A stretch of 41,164 bases of DNA from Bacteroidales bacterium M2 (GTDB taxonomy: Bacteria > Bacteroidota > Bacteroidia > Bacteroidales > Muribaculaceae), in assembly GCA_001689415.1 (NCBI GenBank), contig LUJM01000015.1, positions 1 to 41,164 on the forward strand. Direction: 5' to 3'. The first letter of the stretch is position 1; every line of letters begins with the position of its first letter. The notes under the pieces were generated by a model. That model did not search any database. It worked only from the letters and a program-made list of their open reading frames with translations, and was not told where the DNA came from. The position numbers and the translations under genes are program-made. Below, piece by piece: positions 34,114 through 41,164 of the stretch.

Positions 34114-34424
34114 ATGAATGATATTATGGCAAGCAAAGCAATTAAATTTTTGGAGGAACATCAGAGTGAGACTCCTTCGCGGTTTGCAGAAGAAGCCACT
34201 TGGCGAAAGGAAAATGCGAGTTGGCTTCGCCGGTCGCATCAGCTTGCCGTAACCATTATTGGCTATATGCAGAACAACGGTCTCAAAAGAGCCGACCACG
34301 CTGCTCACCTCGGCGTGAGCCCACTATACTTGAGCAAGTTCTTGTCGGGCACAGAAAACCTAAGTTTCAAGAGTATACCAATATCGAAGACAAGTTCGGC
34401 AGAACTTGTGTCGCAATGATATAA
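34114..34424 (+). pseudogene. HTH (XRE/HigA-like) regulator gene with C-terminal frameshift
   Basis: From ATG 34114 the frame reads a helical N-terminus and an HTH domain (LAVTIIGYMQNNGLKRADHA, then AHLGVSPLYLSKFLSG). After ENLSFKSI near 34377 it runs into PISKTSSAELVSQ and stops at 34419. Shifting by -1 at that point restores a family-like continuation (T, then NIEDKFG) ending at 34424. This suggests a one-base deletion. Related regulators are often antitoxins, but no toxin-like frame is seen beside it. It ends 11 bases before the Crp/Fnr start. A sequencing error would give the same picture. Confidence 0.65.
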
Positions 34425-34435
34425 AGAGGTTTGTC

Positions 34436-35011
34436 ATGCCACCGCAGTTCAACTCATATATTGATTTATTAGATCTCACGGCAGCCATTGATTTTTGCCG
34501 TAAGCAGGGAACACTATGCTATTACAAGAAAGGAGATTATTTTGTACAGCAAGGTTCAATCGCACGTTATGCAGCTCTTGTAGTATCGGGTTATTTCAAA
34601 GTAGCGACTCTTAATGATTCGGGAGATGAGGCAGTGGTTAATTTCGCTTTCCCGGGTCAATTCATTACAGATTTCCATTCGTCCTTACGCGGAGAAACCT
34701 CTCAATTCTCAATCATCGCCGGCGCTGATTGCGAGATAATGCAAGTGCCGTTAAAAGCTTTCAAGAATTTTCTTTCCCCTTCTCTGCTCGATGAATATAA
34801 AGCACTGTTCAACATGGTATTCATGCGGTTGCTCAATCTCTACCGCAAGTCGCCACTTCAGCGTTATGTGGAATTGTGCGAACAATACCCCCACATTGTC
34901 GAAACTGTTACATTGAAAGATTTATCCTCTTTCCTATTGATTACTCCCAACCATTTAAGCCGTATCAGACGAGAATTGGCAAAAAATTCAAACACGAATA
35001 TCAAAAAATAA
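34436..35011 (+). CDS. Crp/Fnr-family transcriptional regulator
   Basis: The protein has 191 residues from ATG 34436, chosen because an AAAGAGG Shine-Dalgarno-like stretch precedes it; a TTG at 34406 would add ten residues. The N-terminal cyclic-nucleotide-binding-like beta barrel has YYKKGDYFVQQGSIARYAAL and VVNFAFPGQFITDFHSSLRG. The long dimer helix follows, then a C-terminal helix-turn-helix (LKDLSSFLLITPNHLSRIRR). No cysteine cluster for an Fnr Fe-S centre is seen. It is of the single-domain-effector type common in Bacteroidota. The targets may include the secreted proteins downstream, but that is only suggested by position. Confidence 0.88.
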   Translation: MPPQFNSYIDLLDLTAAIDFCRKQGTLCYYKKGDYFVQQGSIARYAALVVSGYFKVATLNDSGDEAVVNFAFPGQFITDFHSSLRGETSQFSIIAGADCEIMQVPLKAFKNFLSPSLLDEYKALFNMVFMRLLNLYRKSPLQRYVELCEQYPHIVETVTLKDLSSFLLITPNHLSRIRRELAKNSNTNIKK

Positions 35012-35054
35012 GGAGGTCTATACATTTGTTAAGACCAAATCCATTTTTCCTTGT

Positions 35055-35062
35055 TAACTTTG
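35055..35062 (+). promoter_or_regulatory. -7 promoter element before the first TonB-CTD gene
   Basis: TAACTTTG is an exact TAnnTTTG element 56 bases upstream of ATG 35119. The 40 bases that follow (GCGCCGGACC, then CCTTGCCATAACATTTT) resemble the stretch after the -7 element at 36725, in front of the paralogous gene. Confidence 0.6.
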
Positions 35063-35118
35063 CGCCGGACCGGGTTCGACCTTGCCATAACATTTTGGAG
35101 AACCAAATCTTAAACTGT

Positions 35119-35757
35119 ATGAAGAAGATTTATTTATTATCCTTGATTCTCGTTCAGTCGTGCATTGCGTTCGCGCAGAATTACTGCGTAAACGACACTA
35201 TTGTTCGTGAAATTCAATTTCCTCTTACTCTGAACGATAAAACCGAGTTCTTTTATTTCAATAATGAATGGATTCCGGGGGCACACCCTGGTCTGGTAGA
35301 GGCCGATGCCTTTCAAAAGGCGGAGGTAAAAAACGACGAGTATGGCAACCGAGCAGCTTTCTTTACAGTATCGCCCGAAGCCCTTGCACAAATAAAAGTG
35401 GAAGCGCGAAAAGTATGGGTAGACCTTGACGCTCGCTGCGAGTTTCCCGGAGGCAACGGAAAACTCAAAGAATGGCTCGACGAAAACATCCGTATTCCCG
35501 AGGGATTCAAAGGTAGCGAACTCGTATTTGTCAAATTTACCGTTCATCCTGACGGCTCAATCAGCGAACCGTCGATTTTTCGCCAACCGAGCAAAAACGA
35601 TGCTGTCAATCAAGAGGCGTTAAGACTCGTGAATGCGCTGCCAAATTTCCGCGTTAAATACTATATTCCCCACTTAAAGAAAAGTTTTACCTATTATCTT
35701 CCCATAACTTTCAAAGAGCCTGGAGTGATATTTATACGAGGCGAGGTGTCTAAGTAA
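35119..35757 (+). CDS. secreted TonB C-terminal-domain-like protein, copy 1
   Basis: The protein has 212 residues from ATG 35119. Further upstream the same frame is open but overlaps the regulator gene and lacks a signal. It has a signal peptide (LLSLILVQSCIAFAQ). The C-terminal 100 residues match the TonB C-terminal fold: CEFPGGNGKLKEWLDENIRI, VKFTVHPDGSISEPSI, then NQEALRLVNALPNF. It lacks the Pro-rich linker of a true energy transducer, so it may be a stand-alone periplasmic domain. A degraded paralogue with similar upstream sequence lies at 36895. It ends ten bases before the next gene. Confidence 0.85.
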   Translation: MKKIYLLSLILVQSCIAFAQNYCVNDTIVREIQFPLTLNDKTEFFYFNNEWIPGAHPGLVEADAFQKAEVKNDEYGNRAAFFTVSPEALAQIKVEARKVWVDLDARCEFPGGNGKLKEWLDENIRIPEGFKGSELVFVKFTVHPDGSISEPSIFRQPSKNDAVNQEALRLVNALPNFRVKYYIPHLKKSFTYYLPITFKEPGVIFIRGEVSK

Positions 35758-35767
35758 ACAATAAATT

Positions 35768-36652
35768 ATGAACCCATTATCCAGACTTGCCATTGTTCTT
35801 GGATTTATGTGTTGCGTACCGTTGGTGTATAGCCAAACATCATTTATGTTGGTTAAGAACAACGGACATTACTACACTGATGCTACCATAAATGGCAACG
35901 CCAATACTCCCATATTTGTCGAAACGGGCTTTCACGGTATGGTTGTCAGCGTTGAATGGTACAATAGAATTCTCGCTTCACTGCCTCTTGAAGAAATCAA
36001 ACTCCCAAAAGAGGAACACTTGCATACCGACCGGACTACTCGGAGAATTGTTAAGCTGTTTAAAGGCAAAGTTCCCGTTGGAGATTTAACGTATGAAGGT
36101 CGTGTTTTTGTTGTCGACACAAATGAAGATTATGTAACCGTTCCGGTAAATTTACTTAAAAATGAAGCGGACTCTACTGTCTGTTTAATTCGCTTTGATT
36201 TTAAAAAGAATGTGCTTGATTATGTTCGGAAAGATGACGTCAACTTGGGCAAGATGCAACAATATACACTTGTTGAAAATGACCCTATGCCAATTTTTGA
36301 GGCGACAATCGAATTATCCGATGCATTAGGGCACCAGTTGACTAAATTTGGCAAATTCAATTTTGACCTCGGCAATGGTTCGACTGTTTTCTTTTTTAGA
36401 AGATCTATGCTACCTGCACTAAAAGAGAATAATTTTAAGATACAGACTTCAAGAGATAAGTCAGGCAATATTATAGGGCAAGGAATTTTTGCAGGATATT
36501 GTAGAATTGGCGACAAATCTAAAACAGGATTCTCTATCGGTATCACAAATAAGATTGAGGATACTGATGAATTGGGATGTGTCGGACCATCGTTTTTCCA
36601 AAACGGTACTGTAATCCTTGATCCAAATAACAATTTGATTTACTATAAATAA
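35768..36652 (+). CDS. hypothetical secreted protein, possible inactive aspartyl-protease fold
   Basis: This 294-residue protein has a signal peptide (IVLGFMCCVPLVYSQ). Two stretches resemble the two lobes of retropepsin/pepsin-like proteins: ATINGNANTPIFVETGFHGM (about 39-58) and GKFNFDLGNGSTVFFF (about 197-212). A closing segment (DELGCVGPSFFQNGTVILD) resembles the lobe end of that fold. The catalytic D-T/S-G is ETG in the first lobe and DLG in the second, so catalytic activity is doubtful. The match is by eye only. The gene lies between the two TonB-CTD paralogues. Confidence 0.75.
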   Translation: MNPLSRLAIVLGFMCCVPLVYSQTSFMLVKNNGHYYTDATINGNANTPIFVETGFHGMVVSVEWYNRILASLPLEEIKLPKEEHLHTDRTTRRIVKLFKGKVPVGDLTYEGRVFVVDTNEDYVTVPVNLLKNEADSTVCLIRFDFKKNVLDYVRKDDVNLGKMQQYTLVENDPMPIFEATIELSDALGHQLTKFGKFNFDLGNGSTVFFFRRSMLPALKENNFKIQTSRDKSGNIIGQGIFAGYCRIGDKSKTGFSIGITNKIEDTDELGCVGPSFFQNGTVILDPNNNLIYYK

Positions 36653-36724
36653 CAGGCTTTTTGTATAAGCCAAAATTTATTTTAATCGAAAGAAAGTAAG
36701 TTCCCCCAGCTCAGATATTTTCGC

Positions 36725-36732
36725 TAATTTTG
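36725..36732 (+). promoter_or_regulatory. -7 promoter element before the broken TonB-CTD gene
   Basis: TAATTTTG matches TAnnTTTG. The next 40 bases (GCCAGCGGAT, then GCTTGGCCACGACATTTT) resemble those after the promoter at 35055. The leader to ATG 36895 is about 155 bases, longer than in copy 1, and contains short hairpins such as AAGC/GCTT near 36775-36790. Confidence 0.55.
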
Positions 36733-36894
36733 CCAGCGGATAGACATAGCTTGGCCACGACATTTTAAATAATAAGCGTTATGCTTGTCTTGGTGTTGAT
36801 TGGCATCGATAGCATCTAACAACGCCGGTAATGGCATAGCGACTCATTTTTTCGTTTAATCACCTCAGCGCTAAATGGCGTAAAGTTTATTTAT

Positions 36895-37851
36895 ATGAAA
36901 AAATTCTTTTTAGTTTCCTTGATTATCGCTCAGTCGTGTATTGCATTTGCGCAGGATTCTGTACGAGAAACTCAACTCCCTATTACTGAGAATGGAACCT
37001 TGATCAGGTTTTATTACTTCAACAACGAGTGGATTGCGATGTATAAATTAGTTCAGACCGATTGCATCAAAGCGATAGAAATTAAAAACGATGAATACGG
37101 CAACCGTGCATGCTTTTGTACTTTGTCGCCTGAATATCTTGCACATGTGAAATCGGAGTCGCGCAAATATCTCATTAATCTTGACCCTCGATGCGAGTTT
37201 CCCGGAGGTAACGAAAAAGTCATAGAATGGCTTTAAGCAAATATTCGTATTCCCAAAGGTTACAAGGGGCGCGAAAGAGTCGTTGTTAATTTCATTGTAC
37301 AGCCTGACGGCACAATAACAAAACCGGAAATCGTAAGGCAGAGTAAAAACGAAGCTGCTAATGCAGAGGCTTTGAGGCTTGTGAGTGCAATGCCCAAATT
37401 CAATGTAACATATTTCACTCCTAAAAAACACCAAATTCGCTATACCCTGCCAATTACTTTCAGAGAACCCGGGGTAATATTCATGGCTGACAAGTTCCCC
37501 CAAATCAAAGCCAAAATCATGCAATTATATGAAAATCTGGTATTTGAAACCGCCAAAGACCCGAATTTCAATATTGCTGACATATGTACAGCCGATTTTA
37601 TCAAGCGTTTGGAGAGAGCCAATGACACCGAAACCAAAGGTTACGCAACATGGCTTTTGAGATCCGGTATGCAAGACGGCGATGACACTACTTCGAAAGT
37701 AACATCTATCGCATCCGGTGCTAATAATACCGTAATCGTTCGTTGGTTAGATATGGGCCATAGAGGCTCTACCACATTTTCTATGATAGAAACAGACGGC
37801 GAATGGAAAATCAACAACGCAACAGTCCCCGAGGGCTATAATCCTTTATAG
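36895..37851 (+). pseudogene. TonB-CTD-like protein copy 2, broken by an in-frame TAA
   Basis: The frame runs 36895-37851 with a single TAA at codon 114 (37234-37236). Before it lie a signal peptide (FFLVSLIIAQSCIAFAQ) and CEFPGGNEKVIEWL. After it, in the same frame, the TonB-like domain simply continues (ANIRIPKGYKGRERVVVNFI, VQPDGTITKPEI, AEALRLVSAMPKF). Copy 1 has Asp (GAC) at the stop position, so one base change from GAA would explain it. A further domain of about 115 residues (IMQLYENLVFETAKDPNFNI, then TFSMIETDGEWKIN) resembles DUF3828-like or SnoaL-like lipoprotein tails and is absent from copy 1. The rest of the frame is intact, so the break is recent, or an assembly error. Confidence 0.8.
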
Positions 37852-37997
37852 TATTTCTAAACTGTAACTCAGGCAATAATCTATTTATGCGATGACAGCA
37901 AATCGATGCTGCGTGTAATCTGCAACTGTGTAGATTATTTTGCTGTATTTCTTCAAATAAAGCCAATACAATATCAATTATTGCTACGAGTAGTATG

Positions 37998-38028
37998 TTG
38001 ATAGTGCGTGGTTTAGTATCTAATTTTG
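37998..38028 (+). promoter_or_regulatory. Bacteroidota-type promoter of the small XRE regulator
   Basis: TTG at 37998-38000, a 20-base gap and TAATTTTG at 38021-38028 match the -33/-7 consensus. The GTG start at 38052 follows a very short leader. Confidence 0.6.
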
Positions 38029-38032
38029 CATA

Positions 38033-38042
38033 CTATATATAG
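38033..38042. promoter_or_regulatory. 10-bp palindrome at the regulator's predicted start site
   Basis: CTATATATAG is a perfect 10-bp palindrome located where transcription of the XRE gene should begin. It is a candidate operator for autorepression by a dimeric regulator, inferred from position only. AT-rich palindromes also arise by chance. Confidence 0.3.
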
Positions 38043-38051
38043 CATAATTAA

Positions 38052-38273
38052 GTGACTCGAATAGATTCTATAATTATAAGGTTCGGTCAAAATGTTCAAG
38101 CTCAAAGACAGGCTTTGGGCATTTCACAAGAGGAGTTGGCTTACAGAGCCGGACTTCATCGAACTTATATCGGTATGGTTGAACGTGCTGAACGGTCAAT
38201 ATCACTTCAAAATGCCAAGAAAATTGCTGATGCGCTTAATGTGAAATTAGACAAACTACTTGATAATAAATAA
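38052..38273 (+). CDS. small XRE-family HTH regulator (controller-protein-like)
   Basis: This 73-residue protein starts at GTG 38052. Almost the whole protein is one five-helix XRE domain: RFGQNVQAQRQALGISQEEL, then AYRAGLHRTYIGMVERAERS and NAKKIADALNVKLDKLL. The size and the RTYIGMVERAERS recognition region resemble controller (C) proteins of restriction-modification systems. No methylase or restriction gene is in the window. It may be an orphan, or a remnant of a mobile cassette that also brought the downstream AT-rich genes. Confidence 0.88.
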   Translation: MTRIDSIIIRFGQNVQAQRQALGISQEELAYRAGLHRTYIGMVERAERSISLQNAKKIADALNVKLDKLLDNK

Positions 38274-38426
38274 GATTTGTTAGTTTTAATAGCATAGTTG
38301 CCACATGTGACCGGCAGCAGGTAGTTTTATGACATTTTTAAGTTGACGATAGGCTTGATGAGTCAAACGCGACACTCAGTCAATTTGAATAGCATCAATA
38401 AACTTATCAGATAAACCATTAATTTT

Positions 38427-39854
38427 ATGATATTTAATTCATTCCAATTTATTTGGCTTTTCCCACTTATCTTCATTGCATATTGGGCGGTAGATTTGCT
38501 CTATATTAAGAAGACATGGGGTAAGAAAGTGGCAAACATATTGTTGCTGCTCATATCCTATGGCGTTTATGCTCAATGGAGTTTACCTTGTACATTGATT
38601 CTTTTTGGGGTAACGTTTGTCACATATTTCTTTGGAAGACTTATTGAAGCTAAAGAAGCTTTCGGAAGAAAAAAATACCTTATATGGAGCGGTGCTATAT
38701 TAACCTTGCTCCCTTTATTGGTTTTTAAGTATTTTAATTTTATAACTGCTGCCGGTGCTTCTGCATTGGCATGGATAGGTATTGATACCGCGGCGCCGGG
38801 ATTGAATTGGGTGGTGCCTCTCGGTCTATCATTTTATACATTTCAGGCTTTAGGTTATCTATGGGATGTATATTATAAAAAGATTAATGCCGAGAAAGAT
38901 TTTATCGATTATATGCTGTTTGTGGCTTTTTTCCCACAGATATTGTGTGGCCCCATAAGTAGCGCCAACGAATTACTGCCACAGATTAAATCTGCAAAGA
39001 AGTTTGATTATGCCCAAGCTGTCTCAGGACTGAGGTGGTTGTTATGGGGTATGTTCCTCAAAGTTGTTTTTGCTGATCGCCTTGGAATATATGTCGACAC
39101 CGTTTATTCAAACCCTCTTCATCACACCGGAACCTCAAACCTTATCGCAGCCGTGTTCTATTCACTTCAAATTTACGGAGATTTTGCCGGATATTCATTC
39201 ATGGCCCTTGGTGTATCTAAATTATTAGGCTACGATATTATAAAGAACTTCAACCGACCGTATTTTGCCACTTCTGTTTCTATGTTTTGGAAACGGTGGA
39301 ATATTTCATTGACCAGATGGCTTACTACATATATTTACATACCACAAGGAGGAAGCCGTAAAGGCACATTGCGCACATATTGGAATATTATGTTGACATT
39401 TCTCGTCAGTGGTATCTGGCATGGTGCCAACTGGACATTTATACTCTGGGGGCTGATTCACGGCTTCGCACAATGTGTGGAGAAGTCTCTCGGTTTAAAT
39501 AAGCCCGTAGAGAAGAAATGGCTTGTCTTGCCAAGAATTGCGTTGACATTTACCATTGTTACCTTTGCCTGGATTTTTTTCCGACTTCCAACCATCGGAG
39601 GTGCCTGGGATGTGATAAAGCATATTTTTTCCTTTGGCAAACCATTTATTGAATTAATCACCATGGTCCATATATTATTCGCTATCGTCGTCGTGGCGGC
39701 AGTAGATTATTTAATGGAATACAAAGCAGTGGCTATTCGCTCATTAATTAGCAGATACACTGTTATAAGATGGGGCACATACCTGTTCTTAACTTTAAGC
39801 CTTCTCTTGTTCGGGGTATTAAATTCCGGCCAGTTTATTTATGTAAGTTTCTGA
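38427..39854 (+). CDS. MBOAT-family membrane O-acyltransferase (AlgI-like)
   Basis: This 475-residue polytopic membrane protein has about 10 hydrophobic segments. MBOAT hallmarks include VVPLGLSFYTFQALGYLWDV, FPQILCGPIS, a membrane-reentrant MFWKRWNISLTRWLTTYIYI, and the catalytic His332 in SGIWHGANWTFILWG. AlgI-like members move acyl groups, usually acetyl, across the inner membrane for transfer to polysaccharides or wall polymers. The partner gene starts four bases after its stop. Both are AT-rich compared with the left half of the window. The substrate cannot be told from sequence. Confidence 0.95.
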   Translation: MIFNSFQFIWLFPLIFIAYWAVDLLYIKKTWGKKVANILLLLISYGVYAQWSLPCTLILFGVTFVTYFFGRLIEAKEAFGRKKYLIWSGAILTLLPLLVFKYFNFITAAGASALAWIGIDTAAPGLNWVVPLGLSFYTFQALGYLWDVYYKKINAEKDFIDYMLFVAFFPQILCGPISSANELLPQIKSAKKFDYAQAVSGLRWLLWGMFLKVVFADRLGIYVDTVYSNPLHHTGTSNLIAAVFYSLQIYGDFAGYSFMALGVSKLLGYDIIKNFNRPYFATSVSMFWKRWNISLTRWLTTYIYIPQGGSRKGTLRTYWNIMLTFLVSGIWHGANWTFILWGLIHGFAQCVEKSLGLNKPVEKKWLVLPRIALTFTIVTFAWIFFRLPTIGGAWDVIKHIFSFGKPFIELITMVHILFAIVVVAAVDYLMEYKAVAIRSLISRYTVIRWGTYLFLTLSLLLFGVLNSGQFIYVSF

Positions 39855-39858
39855 TAGT

Positions 39859-40818
39859 ATGAAAAGATTCATTCTTAAACTTCTATTATTCTCAATACTG
39901 TTATGGTTGTGCGATTTTGCATTGAGCGGAGTATTCAAACTATATGATTACACGAATCAAGGTGCTATTCACAAAGTTCACGAAATAACAACCTCTAAAA
40001 CCCCTCAATTACTTGTGTTGGGTTCTTCTCGAGCAAGCCACCATTATGACTCCAGGATTTTACAAGATTCTTTAGGCATAGAGGTGTTCAATGCAGGCCT
40101 GGATGGCAAAGGCCTCTCAATTGGATATGGTCTATTTGCTGCAGTTTCTCAGCGGGTCTATCCAAAATATATTATATGCGAGCTTACGCCGTCATTTGAT
40201 TTACATGATGAGTCCGGCTCAGCTACAGGGCTGAACATGCTATACCCATATATCTATAATCCAAACATAAGCAAACTGATATGTGATTTTGATGAAAGCG
40301 AGAAATTCAAACTATATTCAAATGCCTACCGCTTGAATTCTTCTCTATTTAGACTTATACCCTCTATTTTTATGAAGAATGAGGATTCACTATCCGGATT
40401 TATCCCCTTATATGGCAAGCTGGATAAGGAAATCGAAAAAACGAATAAAGACTCGAAAGAAAATGTAAAAGAGAATATCTCGGACAATAAGATTAAGGTT
40501 GACCCGGTCAAAGAGAAATACTTGCGCAGTCTTATTGAACAAGCAAAATCTAACGGATGTGAAATATTTTTTGCAATCTCGCCTGTATACGGTGGGGATG
40601 ATCTGTCGTCGTATAAAGAGGAATTAGAAATAATCAATGAATATAATGGAGTACTGCTCAATCATCTCAATGACGCTTCCATAATATATGACAGTAGTTT
40701 ATTTCAAGACAGAACGCACATGAATGTAGACGGTGCGAGATTATTTACAAATATCATAATACAGGAAATAAGGGAATACGACAAAAATAAGAATTGCGTA
40801 GGCCATACAAAAGATTAA
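39859..40818 (+). CDS. SGNH-type / DltD-like acyltransferase partner of the MBOAT protein
   Basis: This 319-residue protein has an N-terminal membrane anchor (FILKLLLFSILLWLCDFALS) and a periplasmic domain. LVLGSSRASHHYD has Ser57 at the nucleophile position of SGNH block I. FNAGLDGKG corresponds to block II, and DRTHMNVDGA supplies Asp284 and His287 of the D-x-x-H block. A Lys/Glu-rich, low-complexity insert lies around residues 195-220. MBOAT proteins commonly pair with such periplasmic SGNH enzymes, which receive the acyl group and place it on a glycan. It lies directly after the MBOAT gene and before a terminator. Confidence 0.85.
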   Translation: MKRFILKLLLFSILLWLCDFALSGVFKLYDYTNQGAIHKVHEITTSKTPQLLVLGSSRASHHYDSRILQDSLGIEVFNAGLDGKGLSIGYGLFAAVSQRVYPKYIICELTPSFDLHDESGSATGLNMLYPYIYNPNISKLICDFDESEKFKLYSNAYRLNSSLFRLIPSIFMKNEDSLSGFIPLYGKLDKEIEKTNKDSKENVKENISDNKIKVDPVKEKYLRSLIEQAKSNGCEIFFAISPVYGGDDLSSYKEELEIINEYNGVLLNHLNDASIIYDSSLFQDRTHMNVDGARLFTNIIIQEIREYDKNKNCVGHTKD

Positions 40819-40874
40819 GTATAGAATCACACAGTCTTTCGGCTTGCCCCTAATAAACTCGTCATATAATATAA

Positions 40875-40913
40875 GCCACCGAGAGAAAATGACCTCCCGG
40901 TGGCGTTTCTTTT
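40875..40913 (+). terminator. Rho-independent terminator after the MBOAT/SGNH pair
   Basis: GCCACCG (40875-40881) pairs with CGGTGGC (40898-40904), and TTTCTTTT follows at 40906-40913. It lies 57 bases beyond the SGNH stop. Confidence 0.8.
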
Positions 40914-41023
40914 AATGGCTCCACACCGTCCCTCGTTTCGGCTCACTTTTACTTAAACGGTATCACTATGCGCCGGTATCCAATCTACATTTTTTAACAT
41001 TTGGCGGCGGGGTAAAAAATGAA

Positions 41024-41060
41024 GAAAGAGCCAAGTCTTAGTGACTTAGCTCTTTCTTTG
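41024..41060. terminator. second hairpin, probably a terminator acting on either strand
   Basis: GAAAGAGCCAAGTC (41024-41037) pairs with GACTTAGCTCTTTC (41043-41056) with one mismatch around a five-base loop. On the plus strand a short T-rich stretch follows; on the minus strand the following sequence (TTCATTTTTTACC) is T-rich too. It could end a converging gene beyond the window edge. Confidence 0.65.
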
Positions 41061-41164
41061 TGTTGCCTTGGAAGGATTCAGAATTATATACGGCTGTAAA
41101 CGAATTTGAATATGATTGTCAATGAAAATCAGACCATTACAACTATTTTGAATGTTAATAAATC

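Larger units (their letters stand above)
40819..41164. other. 346-bp non-coding tail
   Basis: Apart from the two hairpins listed above, I see no gene here. GGTATC occurs twice flanking ACTATGCGCC around 40960-40981. The short reading frame beginning ATGAAGAAAGAG at 41019 is only 26 codons, overlaps the second hairpin and looks accidental. Confidence 0.5.

Noticed and set aside
37234..37236. Programmed readthrough or recoding at the in-frame TAA
   Set aside because: There is no recoding signal that I can see, and TAA is the least likely stop to be read through; a nonsense mutation is simpler.
41019..41099. Small reading frame starting ATGAAGAAAGAG near the right edge
   Set aside because: Only 26 codons, overlapping a strong hairpin that is better explained as a terminator.

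Overview
The window looks like a chromosomal segment of a Bacteroidota gut-type bacterium, most likely order Bacteroidales and possibly the Muribaculaceae; the family-level guess is inference. The support is: several TAnnTTTG-type -7 promoter elements typical of Bacteroidota, very few Shine-Dalgarno sequences, a large secreted protein ending in a Por/type IX-like C-terminal sorting domain, a TamB-like giant protein, an EFR1-family flavodoxin/ferredoxin protein, and many BspA/TonB-like secreted proteins. No rRNA, tRNA, CRISPR array or transposase was found.

Layout. (1) 0.1-5.8 kb, minus strand: a three-gene RND efflux operon in the order outer-membrane channel, lipoprotein adaptor, inner-membrane pump. 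(2) 5.8-6.4 kb: a non-coding interval almost filled by an approximately 300-bp nested imperfect palindrome. A partial echo of its end lies at the extreme left of the window, so the efflux operon is bracketed by it. (3) 6.4-9.3 kb: a 957-residue secreted Ig-like (BIG2) protein built from a duplicated module, closed by a clear terminator. (4) 9.4-20.0 kb: a tightly packed plus-strand run. It contains a transglutaminase-like protein, an NlpC/P60 peptidase, a TAT-exported L-Ala-D/L-Glu epimerase, a glutamine synthetase, SbcD, SbcC and a nitroreductase, many joined by ATGA overlaps. The first three genes read as a murein-peptide salvage set whose end product, glutamate, is the substrate of the fourth. 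(5) 20.2-28.7 kb: a CBM20-GH77 4-alpha-glucanotransferase, a TamB homologue, and a single-chain Fe-S L-serine dehydratase whose start overlaps the end of tamB.

(6) 28.7-38.3 kb is an accessory-looking region. It holds a 25-codon candidate membrane peptide with its own promoter, an EFR1-type ferredoxin, an unrecognised three-TM protein, two small lipoproteins and an LRR-plus-transglutaminase protein. It also holds a frameshifted HTH gene, a Crp/Fnr regulator, two paralogous TonB-C-terminal-domain proteins (the second broken by an in-frame stop) separated by a possible inactive aspartyl-protease-fold protein, and a small XRE regulator. (7) 38.4-40.8 kb: an AT-richer MBOAT acyltransferase plus SGNH-type partner, the usual pair for O-acylating a surface glycan. 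The window ends in a 346-bp non-coding tail with two hairpin terminators.

The strongest unexplained signal is the nested palindrome at 5889-6189. Its two halves differ by paired substitutions that keep the local hairpins intact, which suggests that the structure itself is selected.
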